Assembly (NCBI GenBank): GCA_036005525.1
Contig: DASYQM010000332.1
Span: forward strand, 1 to 64,000
Direction of reading: 5' to 3'
DNA length: 64,000 nt
DNA from: UBA9676 sp036005525
GTDB lineage: Bacteria; Actinomycetota; Actinomycetes; Streptosporangiales; Streptosporangiaceae
Shown: positions 16,478 to 25,417 of the stretch, one piece after another
Position numbering within the stretch: position 1 is the first letter of the stretch
How the letters are laid out: every line of letters begins with the position of its first letter
Notes under the pieces: model-generated
Told to the model about the DNA's origin: nothing
What the model saw: only the letters and a program-made list of their open reading frames with translations
Databases searched by the model: none
Translations under genes and position numbers: made by a program

Positions 16478-16501
16478 GGGAGCCAAACTTGGGAGCCAAC
16501 T
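16478..16501. repeat. right copy of paired GGGAGCC motif
   Basis: GGGAGCCAAA at 16478-16487 and GGGAGCCAAC at 16491-16500, 13 nt apart: the same architecture as 14112-14135. Together the two copies bracket the integrase fragment, the cargo gene and the two phage-like genes. Confidence 0.4.
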
Positions 16502-16614
16502 GGCGCGGATTCGCGCGGATTGACCCGGACCGTGGCGGTGAGTCAGGCGGCGCTGGCCCGGCGGGCATGGACGGATGCGGATGGGCCCGGACCGGCCGCC
16601 TCTAGGCTGGGGGC

Positions 16615-17403
16615 ATGGACGGCATCACGATGCAGCCCCACCTGGCCGGGCATGCCGGGGTCTGCGAGATCACCCTGGACCGGCCGGAAGTGCTGAACGC
16701 GATCAACACCGCGATGGCGGCCCGGCTGGCCCAGGCGTGCACCGAGCTCGCCGCCAATCCCCACGCCCGCGCCGTGGTGCTGTCGGGCGCCGGCGCCCGC
16801 GCGTTCTGCGTGGGAGCTGACCTGAAGGAACGGAACCGCCTCGACGACGCCGGGCTGATGGCGCAGCGTGAGGTCTTCCGGGCCGCGTTCGGTGGCCTGC
16901 TGGGCCTGCCGCAGCCCGTGGTCGCCGCCGTGCACGGGTACGCCCTTGGCGGTGGCTGCGAGCTCGCCCTGTCGTGCGACCTGATCGTGGCGGACGAGAC
17001 GGCGGTGTTCGGCCTGCCGGAGACCACCGTGGGCCTGGTGCCCGGCGGCGGTGGCACCCAGCTCGCACAGCGCCGGCTCGGGCAGGGCCGGGCCGCTGAC
17101 CTGATCTTCACCGGCCGCCAGGTCCCTGCCGACGAGGCAGAACGGATCGGCCTGATCGACCGGCTAGTGCCGGACGGGAAGGCCTGCCAGCAGGCGCTGG
17201 AGCTGGCCCAGCAGATCGCGGCCAACTCCCCGGTCGCCGTCCGGGCAGCCAAGCGGGCGATGCGGCGCGGCTGGGGGATCGGCGTGGCGGAGGCGCTGGA
17301 CGTGGAGGACGCGGCCTGGCGGGCCACCGCGATATCGGCGGACCGGCGGGAGGGGATCGCGGCGTTCAACGACAAGCGCCCCCCGAACTGGCCGGGCCGG
17401 TGA
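16615..17403 (+). CDS. enoyl-CoA hydratase/isomerase (possible methylglutaconyl-CoA hydratase)
   Basis: 262 aa crotonase-fold enzyme. 'ITLDRPEVLNAINTAMA' opens the fold; the oxyanion-hole segments are 'GAGARAFCVGADLKE' and 'HGYALGGGCELALSCDLIVA'. 'FGLPETTVGLVPGGGGTQ' carries the catalytic Glu position. Because the next genes are HMG-CoA lyase and a carboxylase beta subunit, it most likely hydrates 3-methylglutaconyl-CoA in leucine breakdown; a general beta-oxidation hydratase is the alternative. ATG 16615 is preceded by GGGGG at short spacing. First gene of a plus-strand operon running to 19906. Confidence 0.88.
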   Translation: MDGITMQPHLAGHAGVCEITLDRPEVLNAINTAMAARLAQACTELAANPHARAVVLSGAGARAFCVGADLKERNRLDDAGLMAQREVFRAAFGGLLGLPQPVVAAVHGYALGGGCELALSCDLIVADETAVFGLPETTVGLVPGGGGTQLAQRRLGQGRAADLIFTGRQVPADEAERIGLIDRLVPDGKACQQALELAQQIAANSPVAVRAAKRAMRRGWGIGVAEALDVEDAAWRATAISADRREGIAAFNDKRPPNWPGR

Positions 17404-17440
17404 GCCGGGCCGGTGAGCGGGCGACGGTGAGGAGGCGGTC

Positions 17441-18355
17441 GTGACCGATCTGCCCGCGCGGATATCGGTGCGCGAGGTAGGCCCGAGAGACGGGCTGCAA
17501 AACGAGGACCCGGTGCCGGCCACCGCGAAGATCGCACTCATCGACCAGCTGGCCAAGACCGGCGTGAGCAGGATCGAGGCCGTCTCGTTCGTGCGGGCCG
17601 AGGCGATCCCGCAGATGGCCGACGCGGACGAGGTGTGGGCGGGTGTCACCAAGCAACCCGCAGTCCGCTATTCCGCGCTCGCGCCCAACCTGCGGGGTGC
17701 ACGGCGGGCCCTCGACGCCGGGTTCACCGAGGTGGAAGCCGTCGTCTCGGCCTCGGACACCCACAACCGCAAGAACGTCAACCGGAGCACCGCACAGTCC
17801 CTGGACGAGATCGCGATCATCATCGACGAAGCCCACCAGGGGGGCGCGACCCTCCAGGTGGTCGTCGCCACCGCGTGGGGCTGCCCGTACGAGGGTGACG
17901 TGCCGGTGGACAGGGTGCTCGCGGTCGCCGGCCGGGCGGTCGCGGACGGGGCGGATGCGATCTCCTTCGGCGACACCACCGGGATGGCGACGCCGCGCCG
18001 GGTGCGGGACCTGGTCGGCTCGTTCCGGTCCCGGCACCATGACGTGCCGCTCAACCTGCACTTCCACAACACCCGCGGCACCGGGCTTGCGAACGTGCTT
18101 GCCGCGCTGGAGCTGGGCGTGGACGACTTCGACGCGTCGGTGGGCGGGCTGGGCGGCTGCCCGTACGCGCCAGGCGCCAGCGGCAACATCGCCACCGAGG
18201 AACTGGTGCACATGGTCGAGGACATGGGCGTGGGGACCGGGGTCGACCTGGCGGCGATGATCGAGGCGGCGGGAGCCGCGGAGCGCATCGTCGGGCGTGA
18301 GCTCCCGTCACAGGTACTCCGGGCCGGCCCTCGGACGCGGACAATCCGGGCATAA
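17441..18355 (+). CDS. hydroxymethylglutaryl-CoA lyase
   Basis: 304 aa TIM-barrel lyase that splits HMG-CoA to acetoacetate and acetyl-CoA. 'VGPRDGLQNE' gives the metal and base residues at the N-terminus. 'HFHNTRGTGLANV' supplies the metal-binding histidines, and 'GGLGGCPYAPGASGNIATE' near residue 230 is the HMGL signature with its active-site Cys. The GTG start follows GGAGG by 5 nt. It sits between an enoyl-CoA hydratase and a carboxylase beta subunit, as in leucine-degradation operons. Confidence 0.93.
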   Translation: MTDLPARISVREVGPRDGLQNEDPVPATAKIALIDQLAKTGVSRIEAVSFVRAEAIPQMADADEVWAGVTKQPAVRYSALAPNLRGARRALDAGFTEVEAVVSASDTHNRKNVNRSTAQSLDEIAIIIDEAHQGGATLQVVVATAWGCPYEGDVPVDRVLAVAGRAVADGADAISFGDTTGMATPRRVRDLVGSFRSRHHDVPLNLHFHNTRGTGLANVLAALELGVDDFDASVGGLGGCPYAPGASGNIATEELVHMVEDMGVGTGVDLAAMIEAAGAAERIVGRELPSQVLRAGPRTRTIRA

Positions 18356-18379
18356 GGGCGCTGGAGGTACAGTCACCTC

Positions 18380-19906
18380 GTGGCTGAGCACTCGGATCTG
18401 GCGGAGGTGCGCGCCCGGGTCGAGCGGGGCGGCGCGCGCAAGTACCACGAGGCGGCGGAGAAGTCCGGCAAGCTGTTCGCCCGGGAGCGGATCGCGCTGC
18501 TGATCGACGAGGGCAGCTTCGCGGAGGACGGCCGCTATGCGAACGTGCTCGCCGACGGGCTGCCCGCCGACGGCGTGGTCACCGGCACCGCTACCATCGA
18601 CGGCCGGCCGGTGGCGCTGATGGCGAACGACTCTACGGTGAAGGCCGGCTCGTGGGGCGCGCGGACCGTCGAGAAGATCATCCGGATCATCGAGAAGGCC
18701 TACGGAGCCGGTATCCCCATGGTGTACCTGGTCGACTCGGCCGGGGCCCGGATCACGGACCAGGTCGAGATGTTCCCGGGCCGGCGCGGCGCGGGGAAGA
18801 TCTTCCACACCCAGGTCCGCGCGTCCGGCGCGATCCCGCAGGTCTGTGCCCTGTTCGGGCCCTCGGCCGCGGGCGGCGCGTACATCCCCGCGTTCTGCGA
18901 CTACGTGGCGATGGTGGACGGCAACGCCTCGATGTACCTCGGAAGCCCGCGGATGGTCGAGATGGTGGTCAAGGAGAAGACCACGCTAGAGGAGATGGGC
19001 GGTGCCCGGATGCACTGCACCGTGTCCGGGTGCGGCCACTACCTGGCGGGGTCGGAGCGTGACGCGCTGGCGGCTGTCAAGCGCTACCTGTCCTACCTGC
19101 CGTCCAGCTGGCGGCAGCAGCCTCCGTCCGCCGCCGCCGGTGAGCCGGAGGACGCCGACCTGGCGGCGATGGTCCCGGCCAGCGAGCGGCAGGCCTTCGA
19201 CATGCGCCGTTATCTGCGGGGCCTGGTGGACGCGGACTCGTTCTTCGAGATCCACCAGTTGTGGGCGCGGGAACTGACCATCGGGTTCGGTCGGCTGGCC
19301 GGGCAGGTGATCGGCGTGGTCGCCAACAACCCGATGTTCAAGGGCGGCGTGCTCTTCGTCGATTCCGCGGACAAGGGGACCCGGTTCATCCAGCTGTGTG
19401 ACGCGTTCAACGTGCCGCTGCTGTTCCTCGCCGACGTGCCCGGGTTCATGGTCGGCACGGCCGTTGAGAAGCAGGGCATCATCCGGCACGGCGCGAAGAT
19501 GATCAGTGCTGTGTCGGAGGCGACCGTGCCGAAGATCTGCGTGATCGTGCGCAAAGCCTACGGAGCGGGCCTGTACGCGATGGCCGGGCCGGGCTTCGAG
19601 CCCGACGCGACGATCGCCCTGCCCACCGCGAAGATCGCGGTGATGGGGGCGGACGCGGCGGTCAACGCGGTCTACTTCAACAAGCTGGCCGGCATCGACG
19701 ATCCGGTCGCCCGGGAGGAGGAGACACGCCGGCTGCGTGAGCAGTACGACAACGACATCGACGTGCTGCGGCTGGCGTCCGAGCTCGTCGCCGACGACGT
19801 CGTGGAGCCCGGCGAGCTGCGGGCGGAGCTGATCAAGCGGTTCGCGGCCGCGGCCGGCAAGGAGCGCCGGTTCTCCCGCCGGCGCCACGGCGTCACCCCG
19901 GTCTGA
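18380..19906 (+). CDS. acyl-CoA carboxylase beta subunit (methylcrotonoyl-type)
   Basis: 508 aa carboxyltransferase. Features are 'YLVDSAGARITDQVEMFPGR', 'GPSAAGGAYIPAFCDYVAMV' in the N-terminal domain, and 'LADVPGFMVGTAVEKQGIIR' plus 'GAGLYAMAGPGFEPD' in the C-terminal one. The protein is closer in form to AccD1/MccB than to PccB: shorter N-terminus, '...RRHGVTPV' tail. With HMG-CoA lyase and a hydratase upstream, 3-methylcrotonyl-CoA is the likely substrate. No alpha subunit adjoins it, so the one at 443-2236 or another elsewhere must supply biotin. The GTG start is 12 nt after GGAGG. Confidence 0.9.
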   Translation: MAEHSDLAEVRARVERGGARKYHEAAEKSGKLFARERIALLIDEGSFAEDGRYANVLADGLPADGVVTGTATIDGRPVALMANDSTVKAGSWGARTVEKIIRIIEKAYGAGIPMVYLVDSAGARITDQVEMFPGRRGAGKIFHTQVRASGAIPQVCALFGPSAAGGAYIPAFCDYVAMVDGNASMYLGSPRMVEMVVKEKTTLEEMGGARMHCTVSGCGHYLAGSERDALAAVKRYLSYLPSSWRQQPPSAAAGEPEDADLAAMVPASERQAFDMRRYLRGLVDADSFFEIHQLWARELTIGFGRLAGQVIGVVANNPMFKGGVLFVDSADKGTRFIQLCDAFNVPLLFLADVPGFMVGTAVEKQGIIRHGAKMISAVSEATVPKICVIVRKAYGAGLYAMAGPGFEPDATIALPTAKIAVMGADAAVNAVYFNKLAGIDDPVAREEETRRLREQYDNDIDVLRLASELVADDVVEPGELRAELIKRFAAAAGKERRFSRRRHGVTPV

Positions 19907-20007
19907 GCGCGGCCGACGGGCCGGCCGTGGCTGGTCGGCGGCGCGCCGACCGCGTTTCTGACCAGCAGAAGTCCTGAGTTGGTCGCCAGCCGCAATACCA
20001 TCTGAGC

Positions 20008-20679
20008 ATGACCAGCGTCTTGCTTGCCGAGGATGATCTGTCCATCTCCGATCCACTGGCACGCGCACTGCGCCGCGAGGGATACGACGTCGACGTTTCG
20101 GCGGACGGCCCGAGCACGCTGGAAGCGGCCATGGCCGGCGGACTGGACCTGATCGTGCTCGATATCGGCCTGCCACAGGTCGACGGCCTGGAGGTGTGCC
20201 GCCGCCTCCGCTCGGAGGGGCAGTTGGTCCCCGTGTTGATCCTCACCGCGCGCGCGGACGAGGTAGACACCGTGATCGGGCTCGATGCGGGCGCCGACGA
20301 CTACGTGACCAAGCCGTTCCGGCTGGCCGAGCTCCTGGCGCGGGTCCGCGCCCTGCTCCGCCGGGGTAGCGCCGAGACCAGCACGGTGCAGGGGGTGCGG
20401 GTGGACCCGGACGCCCGGCGTGCCTGGATCGGCGACACCGAGCTCGAGCTCACCACCAAGGAGTTCGACCTGCTGTGTGTGCTGGTGAACGACGCGGGGA
20501 AGGTTGTCACGCGGGAGCAGATCATGCGGGAGGTCTGGGACAGCAAGTGGTGGGGCTCGACCAAGACCCTCGACATGCACATCTCCTGGCTCCGCCGCAA
20601 GCTGGGCGATGACGCGCACAGCCCCCGCTACATCACCACCGTGCGCGGGGTCGGGTTCCGGTTCGAGCGAGGTGACTGA
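20008..20679 (+). CDS. OmpR-family response regulator
   Basis: 223 aa. Receiver domain 1-118: acidic pair 'EDD' near residue 8, phospho-acceptor Asp52 in 'LIVLDIGLP', conserved Thr in 'LILTARAD', Lys in 'YVTKPF'. The winged-helix DNA-binding domain at 128-220 ends in 'YITTVRGVGFRFE'. It should be phosphorylated by the kinase 33 nt downstream. The target genes are not evident; the adjacent NCS1 permease is convergent and may be unrelated. Confidence 0.93.
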   Translation: MTSVLLAEDDLSISDPLARALRREGYDVDVSADGPSTLEAAMAGGLDLIVLDIGLPQVDGLEVCRRLRSEGQLVPVLILTARADEVDTVIGLDAGADDYVTKPFRLAELLARVRALLRRGSAETSTVQGVRVDPDARRAWIGDTELELTTKEFDLLCVLVNDAGKVVTREQIMREVWDSKWWGSTKTLDMHISWLRRKLGDDAHSPRYITTVRGVGFRFERGD

Positions 20680-20712
20680 TGGACGGAGTGAGCCGGGCGC
20701 GGGCAGGCTAAC

Positions 20713-21999
20713 GTGCGCCGGCGACTGCTGTTCTCCACCCTCGCGGTGGCGGTTACCGCGGTCGTGCTTTTCGGCTTGCCGCTGGCGTTCGTGCTGATGC
20801 GGCTGCAGGTCAACGCGGCCCACCAGCTGGTGCAGCGCGACGCTACCACCGTGGCGAGGACGCTGCAGAATCGGTTGCACTCGGGCCTGCCGTTGCACAC
20901 CGCGGATGCCGTGAGCGCAGCGCGGTCGCTGCCGGACAGGTTCGTCAGCGTCAGCCAGGACGGGCGGCGGCTAACTGCCTTCGGTGATCCGCCGCGAGGC
21001 GTCGACACCATCGCCGCCAGCGCTACCACCAGGAACTTCCGGGTCAAGGTGATAGCGGACGACTCGGTGGCGAGCGAGGGCGTCACCGAAGCCCTGGCCC
21101 TGACCTGCTCACTGGCCCTGCTCGCGGTCGGGGTAGCGGTGGCACTGGCCATCCTCCAGGCGCGGCGGCTGGCCCGCCCGCTGCAGGACCTGGCCGGGGC
21201 CGCCGACCGGCTCGGCTCGGGGGACGCGCGCCCGCTCGGGCGCCGGTACGGCATAGCCGAGCTCGACCGGGTGGCCGAGGGGCTGGATGGGTCGGCGCAG
21301 CGGATCAGTGACATGCTCGCCGCCGAGCGCGAGTTCGCGTCCGATGCCTCGCATCAGCTCCGCACGCCGCTGACCGCGCTGTCCATGCGACTGGAGGAGA
21401 TGCTGGCCGCCGCCGACGAGCCCGCCGTCGTGCGGGAGGAGGGGGCGGCTGCCCTGGTGCAGACCGAGCGGCTGGCCGACGTGGTCAGCCAGCTGCTCGG
21501 GAGGACCCGGAGCCCGGCGGTGGGATCCCGGAAACGGCTCTCGATCGATGACGTGGTGGCGCAGCAGGTGGTGGAGTGGGACCCGGCGTTCCGCCGCAAG
21601 AACCGCAAGCTCGAAGTGACGGGAGACAAGAACCTGCGGGCCTACGGGAGGCCGGGAACGCTGTCACAGGTGATCGCCACGCTGCTGGACAACGCGTTCG
21701 TGCACGGCGCCGGGACGGTCACGATGCGCACGTCGCAGACGCCTAAGTCGGTGGTGATCGAGGTGCGGGACGAGGGCAGGGGGGTGCCGGCCGAGCTCGT
21801 GCCCCGGATTTTCGAGCGCAATGTGAGCAGCAAGCCGGGCGGCACCGGCCTCGGCCTGGCCCTTGCCCGCCGCATCGCGGTCGCCGACGGCGGGAATGTG
21901 GTGCTGGTCCGCCCGCGTCCGGCGGTCTTCGCCGTGTTCCTGCCCCGCAAGCTGAGCCGCGGCGGCGACGGGCCGCCGGTGGTCGCCGGCCCGGCCTGA
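20713..21999 (+). CDS. membrane sensor histidine kinase
   Basis: 428 aa. Helix 1 (about 10-32), an extracytoplasmic sensor of about 100 residues, helix 2 (about 130-150), HAMP-like linker, then HisKA with 'SDASHQLRTPLTAL' (His214) and an ATPase domain with 'TLLDNAFVHG' (N box), 'DEGRGVP' (G1) and 'GGTGLGLALARR' (G2). Start GTG at 20713, right after the regulator gene. The short, poorly conserved sensor gives no clue to the signal. Two-component pairs of this build in actinomycetes often answer envelope stress, but that is inference. Confidence 0.92.
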   Translation: MRRRLLFSTLAVAVTAVVLFGLPLAFVLMRLQVNAAHQLVQRDATTVARTLQNRLHSGLPLHTADAVSAARSLPDRFVSVSQDGRRLTAFGDPPRGVDTIAASATTRNFRVKVIADDSVASEGVTEALALTCSLALLAVGVAVALAILQARRLARPLQDLAGAADRLGSGDARPLGRRYGIAELDRVAEGLDGSAQRISDMLAAEREFASDASHQLRTPLTALSMRLEEMLAAADEPAVVREEGAAALVQTERLADVVSQLLGRTRSPAVGSRKRLSIDDVVAQQVVEWDPAFRRKNRKLEVTGDKNLRAYGRPGTLSQVIATLLDNAFVHGAGTVTMRTSQTPKSVVIEVRDEGRGVPAELVPRIFERNVSSKPGGTGLGLALARRIAVADGGNVVLVRPRPAVFAVFLPRKLSRGGDGPPVVAGPA

Positions 22000-22022
22000 C
22001 GCGCGGCGCCCGCCGGGCCCAA

Positions 22023-23471
22023 TTACGCGGCTACCGCGGCCGGCCGCCGGTCGGTGATCGCGTGCCAGGTCAGGTAGATCACGGCCGTGATGACGAAGCC
22101 CACCTCGAAGGTGATGTCGCCGACCGCTGGCACGTGGGTGGGGACCAGGCCGTGGTACTCGGTCTGGTTGGAGAACAGCCAGATCGACAGGCCCATCCCG
22201 GCCAGCATCGACACCGGGCCGGCCCAGTTGGTGTGGCGCCGGTCAAAGAGCATGGCCTCGATCTCGGCGAGCGGCTGGCGGCGGCGCAGGAACTGGTCGC
22301 AGAACACCACGGCCAGCCAGGGCGCGATCCAGTAGGCGATGATCAGCAGGAAGTTCTCGTACTTCGTCCCGGCGTCGTGCAGCCCGGTGAGGGCCACGAT
22401 GAAGCCGATCACGCCGAAGACCAGCGCTACGATGGCGCGGCGCAGCGCCAGCGGCAGCCGGACGCCCATGGCCACGAAGGAGAGCGCGCCCGAGTAAATG
22501 TTGAGCACGTTCGCCGCGACCGCGCCGATCGCGATGGCCAGCAGCGTGAGGTCGGCGATCGCCGTGGGCAGGTGGCCGGTGAACGCCCCGGTCGGGTCGC
22601 CGAGGGCCGCGCCCACGCTGGTGATCGTGGCCGACCCGGCGCCGGCGACCTCCAGCACGGCGCACGACAGGAACAGTCCCAGCCCGGACCACAGCGCGAT
22701 CGCCACCCTGCTGGTGTCGGGCTTGAAGTAGCGGGAGTAGTCGGCGGCGTAGGGGTTCCAGCCCACGGCGTAGCCGAACGCGGCGCCGGTCGCCAGCAGG
22801 AAACCGCCGGATCCGCCACCGGACGACGGGGCGCCCGGATGGGCCTTGGCCAGGATGACCACGGTCGCGATCACGAAGATGACCGCGAGCAGCGGGAAGG
22901 CGTAGCGCTCGAAGGCATGCACCAGGTTGTGCCCGAAGAAGGCGACCAGGACCTGGAGCGCCACGATGATCAGCAGGCACAGAGGCTTGGGCATGTGCGT
23001 GAGCGTGTTCAGGGCGAACGCGCCGCTTACGGAGTTCACGGCGAACCAGCCGATCCCTGCCGTGATCGAGTTCAGCCCGGCCGGCAGCACGTTCCCCCAG
23101 TAGCCGAAGCCCAGCCGGGACAGCACCATCTGCGGCACGCCGTGCGAGGGCCCGCGCGCCGACAGCAGCCCCTGGGTGACCGCGCCCACGCCCGAGCCGA
23201 TCACGATGGCCAGCACCGCCTGCGTGAAGCTTAAGCCGAACGCGGCCACCGCGAGCACGCCGACGAAGACGGTGGCGAACTCCAGGTTCGGTGAGGTCCA
23301 CGTCCAGAACAGCTGAAGTGGCCGACCGTGCCGCTCGTGTAGCGGGATGAACTCGGCTCCGCCAGGCTCGACGGCGATGAGCCGGTCCCCGTAGTCGCCC
23401 TCGCGTACCTGCACGCCGGCGGGCGCGTCGTCCGTGATGACCGCTGAGGTGTCCTGATCGCGTGTTGCCAT
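22023..23471 (-). CDS. NCS1-family purine/cytosine-type permease
   Basis: 482 aa with 12 predicted helices. N-terminal 'ERHGRPLQLFWTWTSPNLEF' and 'GARGPSHGVPQMVLSR'-like 'SARGPSHGVPQMVLSRLGFG' are hallmarks of nucleobase:cation symporters; 'GWNPYAADYSRY' marks helix 6 of the Fcy/CodB branch. The ATG at 23471 is 9 nt after AAGGAG. It is transcribed divergently from purK-purE over 259 bp, which suggests purine or a related base as substrate. Cytosine, hydantoin or allantoin cannot be excluded. Confidence 0.88.
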   Translation of the reverse strand: MATRDQDTSAVITDDAPAGVQVREGDYGDRLIAVEPGGAEFIPLHERHGRPLQLFWTWTSPNLEFATVFVGVLAVAAFGLSFTQAVLAIVIGSGVGAVTQGLLSARGPSHGVPQMVLSRLGFGYWGNVLPAGLNSITAGIGWFAVNSVSGAFALNTLTHMPKPLCLLIIVALQVLVAFFGHNLVHAFERYAFPLLAVIFVIATVVILAKAHPGAPSSGGGSGGFLLATGAAFGYAVGWNPYAADYSRYFKPDTSRVAIALWSGLGLFLSCAVLEVAGAGSATITSVGAALGDPTGAFTGHLPTAIADLTLLAIAIGAVAANVLNIYSGALSFVAMGVRLPLALRRAIVALVFGVIGFIVALTGLHDAGTKYENFLLIIAYWIAPWLAVVFCDQFLRRRQPLAEIEAMLFDRRHTNWAGPVSMLAGMGLSIWLFSNQTEYHGLVPTHVPAVGDITFEVGFVITAVIYLTWHAITDRRPAAVAA

Positions 23472-23730
23472 CGGCCTGCGCTCCTTCGTGGCCTCGGGCC
23501 GGGCCGTCGTGGGGGTCCGTAACGCCGCGCCCGCCGGGCCGTGGTGCTCGCCGGCCATAACGCTGGCAGACGCGCCGATGGTTGATCGAGACGCAAGCAC
23601 CAGTTGTTACCGTGATGTTAGGACGCCGCCTGTTTCGCGGGAAGCCGTCTCGTGCGCGGATCCGGCCGCGGCTGCCCCGACCGCGGGATCGTGGTGCGCT
23701 GGGCACTGCGCGCCTCGTAGGCTACGGCGC

Positions 23731-24882
23731 GTGACGGGTGAGTCTGGAGGGCGGCCAGCGGCCCCCGTGGTGGGGATGATCGGCGCGGGTCAGCTAGCCC
23801 GGATGACCTGCCAGGCGGCGATCGGCCTCGGCATCCGGTTCCGGGTGCTTGCGGACTCGGCGCACGACAGCGCCGCGCAGGTCTGCGCCGACGTGCGGGT
23901 CGGGAACTACAAATCCCTGCCCGAGCTGCTGGCGTTCGCCGCGGACTGCGACGTGGTCACGTTCGACCACGAGCACGTTCCCGGCGAGCATCTGGCGGCG
24001 CTGGAGCGGGCGGTGGCGGTCCGCCCCGGTGAGGCCGCGCTGCGCTACACCCAGGACAAGCTGGCGATGCGGGAGCGGCTGGCCCAGCTCGGCGTGCCCT
24101 GCCCCCGCTACGCGCCGGTGTCCGGCCTGGACGGCGTGACGGCGTTCGCCGCGGACGCGGGCTGGCCGGTGGTGCTCAAGGCGGTGAGCGGAGGGTATGA
24201 CGGCCGCGGGGTCTGGGTGTGCGAGACGCCGGACGACGCGGCGGAGGTGCTCGGCCACGGGGTTGCGGTGATCGCCGAGGAGCAGGTCGACTTCGACCGG
24301 GAACTGGCCGTGCTGGTTGCCAGGTCCCCGCACGGCCAGGCTGCCGCCTACCCGGTCGTGCAGACGGTGCAGCGCGACGGCATCTGCCACGAGGTGCTGG
24401 CCCCCGCGCCGTGCCTCGCGGCCGGCCTGTCCCGCGAGGCCCACCGGCTGGCGCTCGAGCTCGCTGCTGAGCTGGATGTCACCGGGCTGCTCGCGGTGGA
24501 GCTGTTCGAGACGCCGCGCGGGCTGCTGGTCAACGAGCCGGCCATGCGGCCGCACAACAGCGGGCACTGGACCATCGAGGGGGCCACGACGTCGCAGTTC
24601 GAGCAGCACCTGCGGGCCGTGCTCGACCTGCCGCTCGGCGCCCCCGGTGCGGTCGCGCCGCAGGTCGTTATGGCCAATGTTTTTGGTGGCGCCGATTCCG
24701 GCGTGTACGCGCGGTACCTGCATGTGATGGCCGCCGATCCCGGCGTGAAGATTCACATGTACGGCAAGGCGGTGCGCCCGGGGCGGAAGATCGGGCACGT
24801 GACCGTGACCGGCGACGACGTGGCGGAGCTGCGGGCGCGGGCGGGACGGGCGGCGCGGTACCTGGCGGCGGGGAAGGAGTGA
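23731..24882 (+). CDS. purK: 5-(carboxyamino)imidazole ribonucleotide synthase
   Basis: 383 aa ATP-grasp enzyme of purine synthesis that makes N5-CAIR from AIR, bicarbonate and ATP. Visible: 'VVGMIGAGQLARM' at the N-terminus, 'VVLKAVSGGYDGRGVW' ATP-grasp loop, 'EEQVDFDRELAVLVAR', and 'RPHNSGHWTIEGATTSQFEQH' spread around residues 275-295 with the metal- and AIR-binding residues. The start is GTG 23731. purE follows after 4 nt, the usual order. Confidence 0.95.
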   Translation: MTGESGGRPAAPVVGMIGAGQLARMTCQAAIGLGIRFRVLADSAHDSAAQVCADVRVGNYKSLPELLAFAADCDVVTFDHEHVPGEHLAALERAVAVRPGEAALRYTQDKLAMRERLAQLGVPCPRYAPVSGLDGVTAFAADAGWPVVLKAVSGGYDGRGVWVCETPDDAAEVLGHGVAVIAEEQVDFDRELAVLVARSPHGQAAAYPVVQTVQRDGICHEVLAPAPCLAAGLSREAHRLALELAAELDVTGLLAVELFETPRGLLVNEPAMRPHNSGHWTIEGATTSQFEQHLRAVLDLPLGAPGAVAPQVVMANVFGGADSGVYARYLHVMAADPGVKIHMYGKAVRPGRKIGHVTVTGDDVAELRARAGRAARYLAAGKE

Positions 24883-24886
24883 GGCC

Positions 24887-25417
24887 ATGAGCGGCAGTGC
24901 CCTGGTCGGCGTGGTCATGGGGAGCGATTCCGACTGGCCCGTGATGGAGGCGGCCGCCGCCGTGCTGGCCGAGTTCGGCGTTCCCTACGAGGCCGACGTG
25001 GTGTCCGCGCACCGGATGCCGCACGAGATGATCGAATACGGGTCGGCGGCGGCGGGCCGGGGCCTGCGGGTGATCATCGCGGGTGCAGGAGGCGCAGCTC
25101 ACCTGCCGGGCATGCTGGCCTCGGTGACCCCGCTGCCGGTCATCGGCGTGCCGGTGCCGCTCGCGCACCTGGATGGGCTCGATTCGCTGCTGTCTATCGT
25201 GTCGATGCCCGCCGGGATCCCGGTCGCGACGGTCGCGGTGGGCGGTGCGCGCAACGCCGGCCTGCTCGCCGTCCGGATCCTCGCCACCGGCGACGACGCG
25301 CTGCGCGCCCGGATGACGCGTTTCCAGCAGGACCTGCGGGAACAGGCACTGGCCAAGGGGGCCGCACTGCGGGCCCGTGCCGCCGGGCCCGGCCAGGCAG
25401 ACGGCGGGCCTGGCTGA
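24887..25417 (+). CDS. purE: N5-CAIR mutase
   Basis: 176 aa, class I PurE. 'VVMGSDSDWPVMEAAA' with the SDSD loop, 'SAHRMPHEM' with the catalytic His, and 'AGAGGAAHLPGM' are all intact. It converts N5-CAIR from PurK into CAIR. The ATG at 24887 lies 4 nt after the purK stop, with GGAG inside the end of purK. The C-terminal ~20 residues form a short Ala/Gly tail beyond the normal family end. A strong hairpin 210 nt downstream may end the operon. Confidence 0.95.
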   Translation: MSGSALVGVVMGSDSDWPVMEAAAAVLAEFGVPYEADVVSAHRMPHEMIEYGSAAAGRGLRVIIAGAGGAAHLPGMLASVTPLPVIGVPVPLAHLDGLDSLLSIVSMPAGIPVATVAVGGARNAGLLAVRILATGDDALRARMTRFQQDLREQALAKGAALRARAAGPGQADGGPG

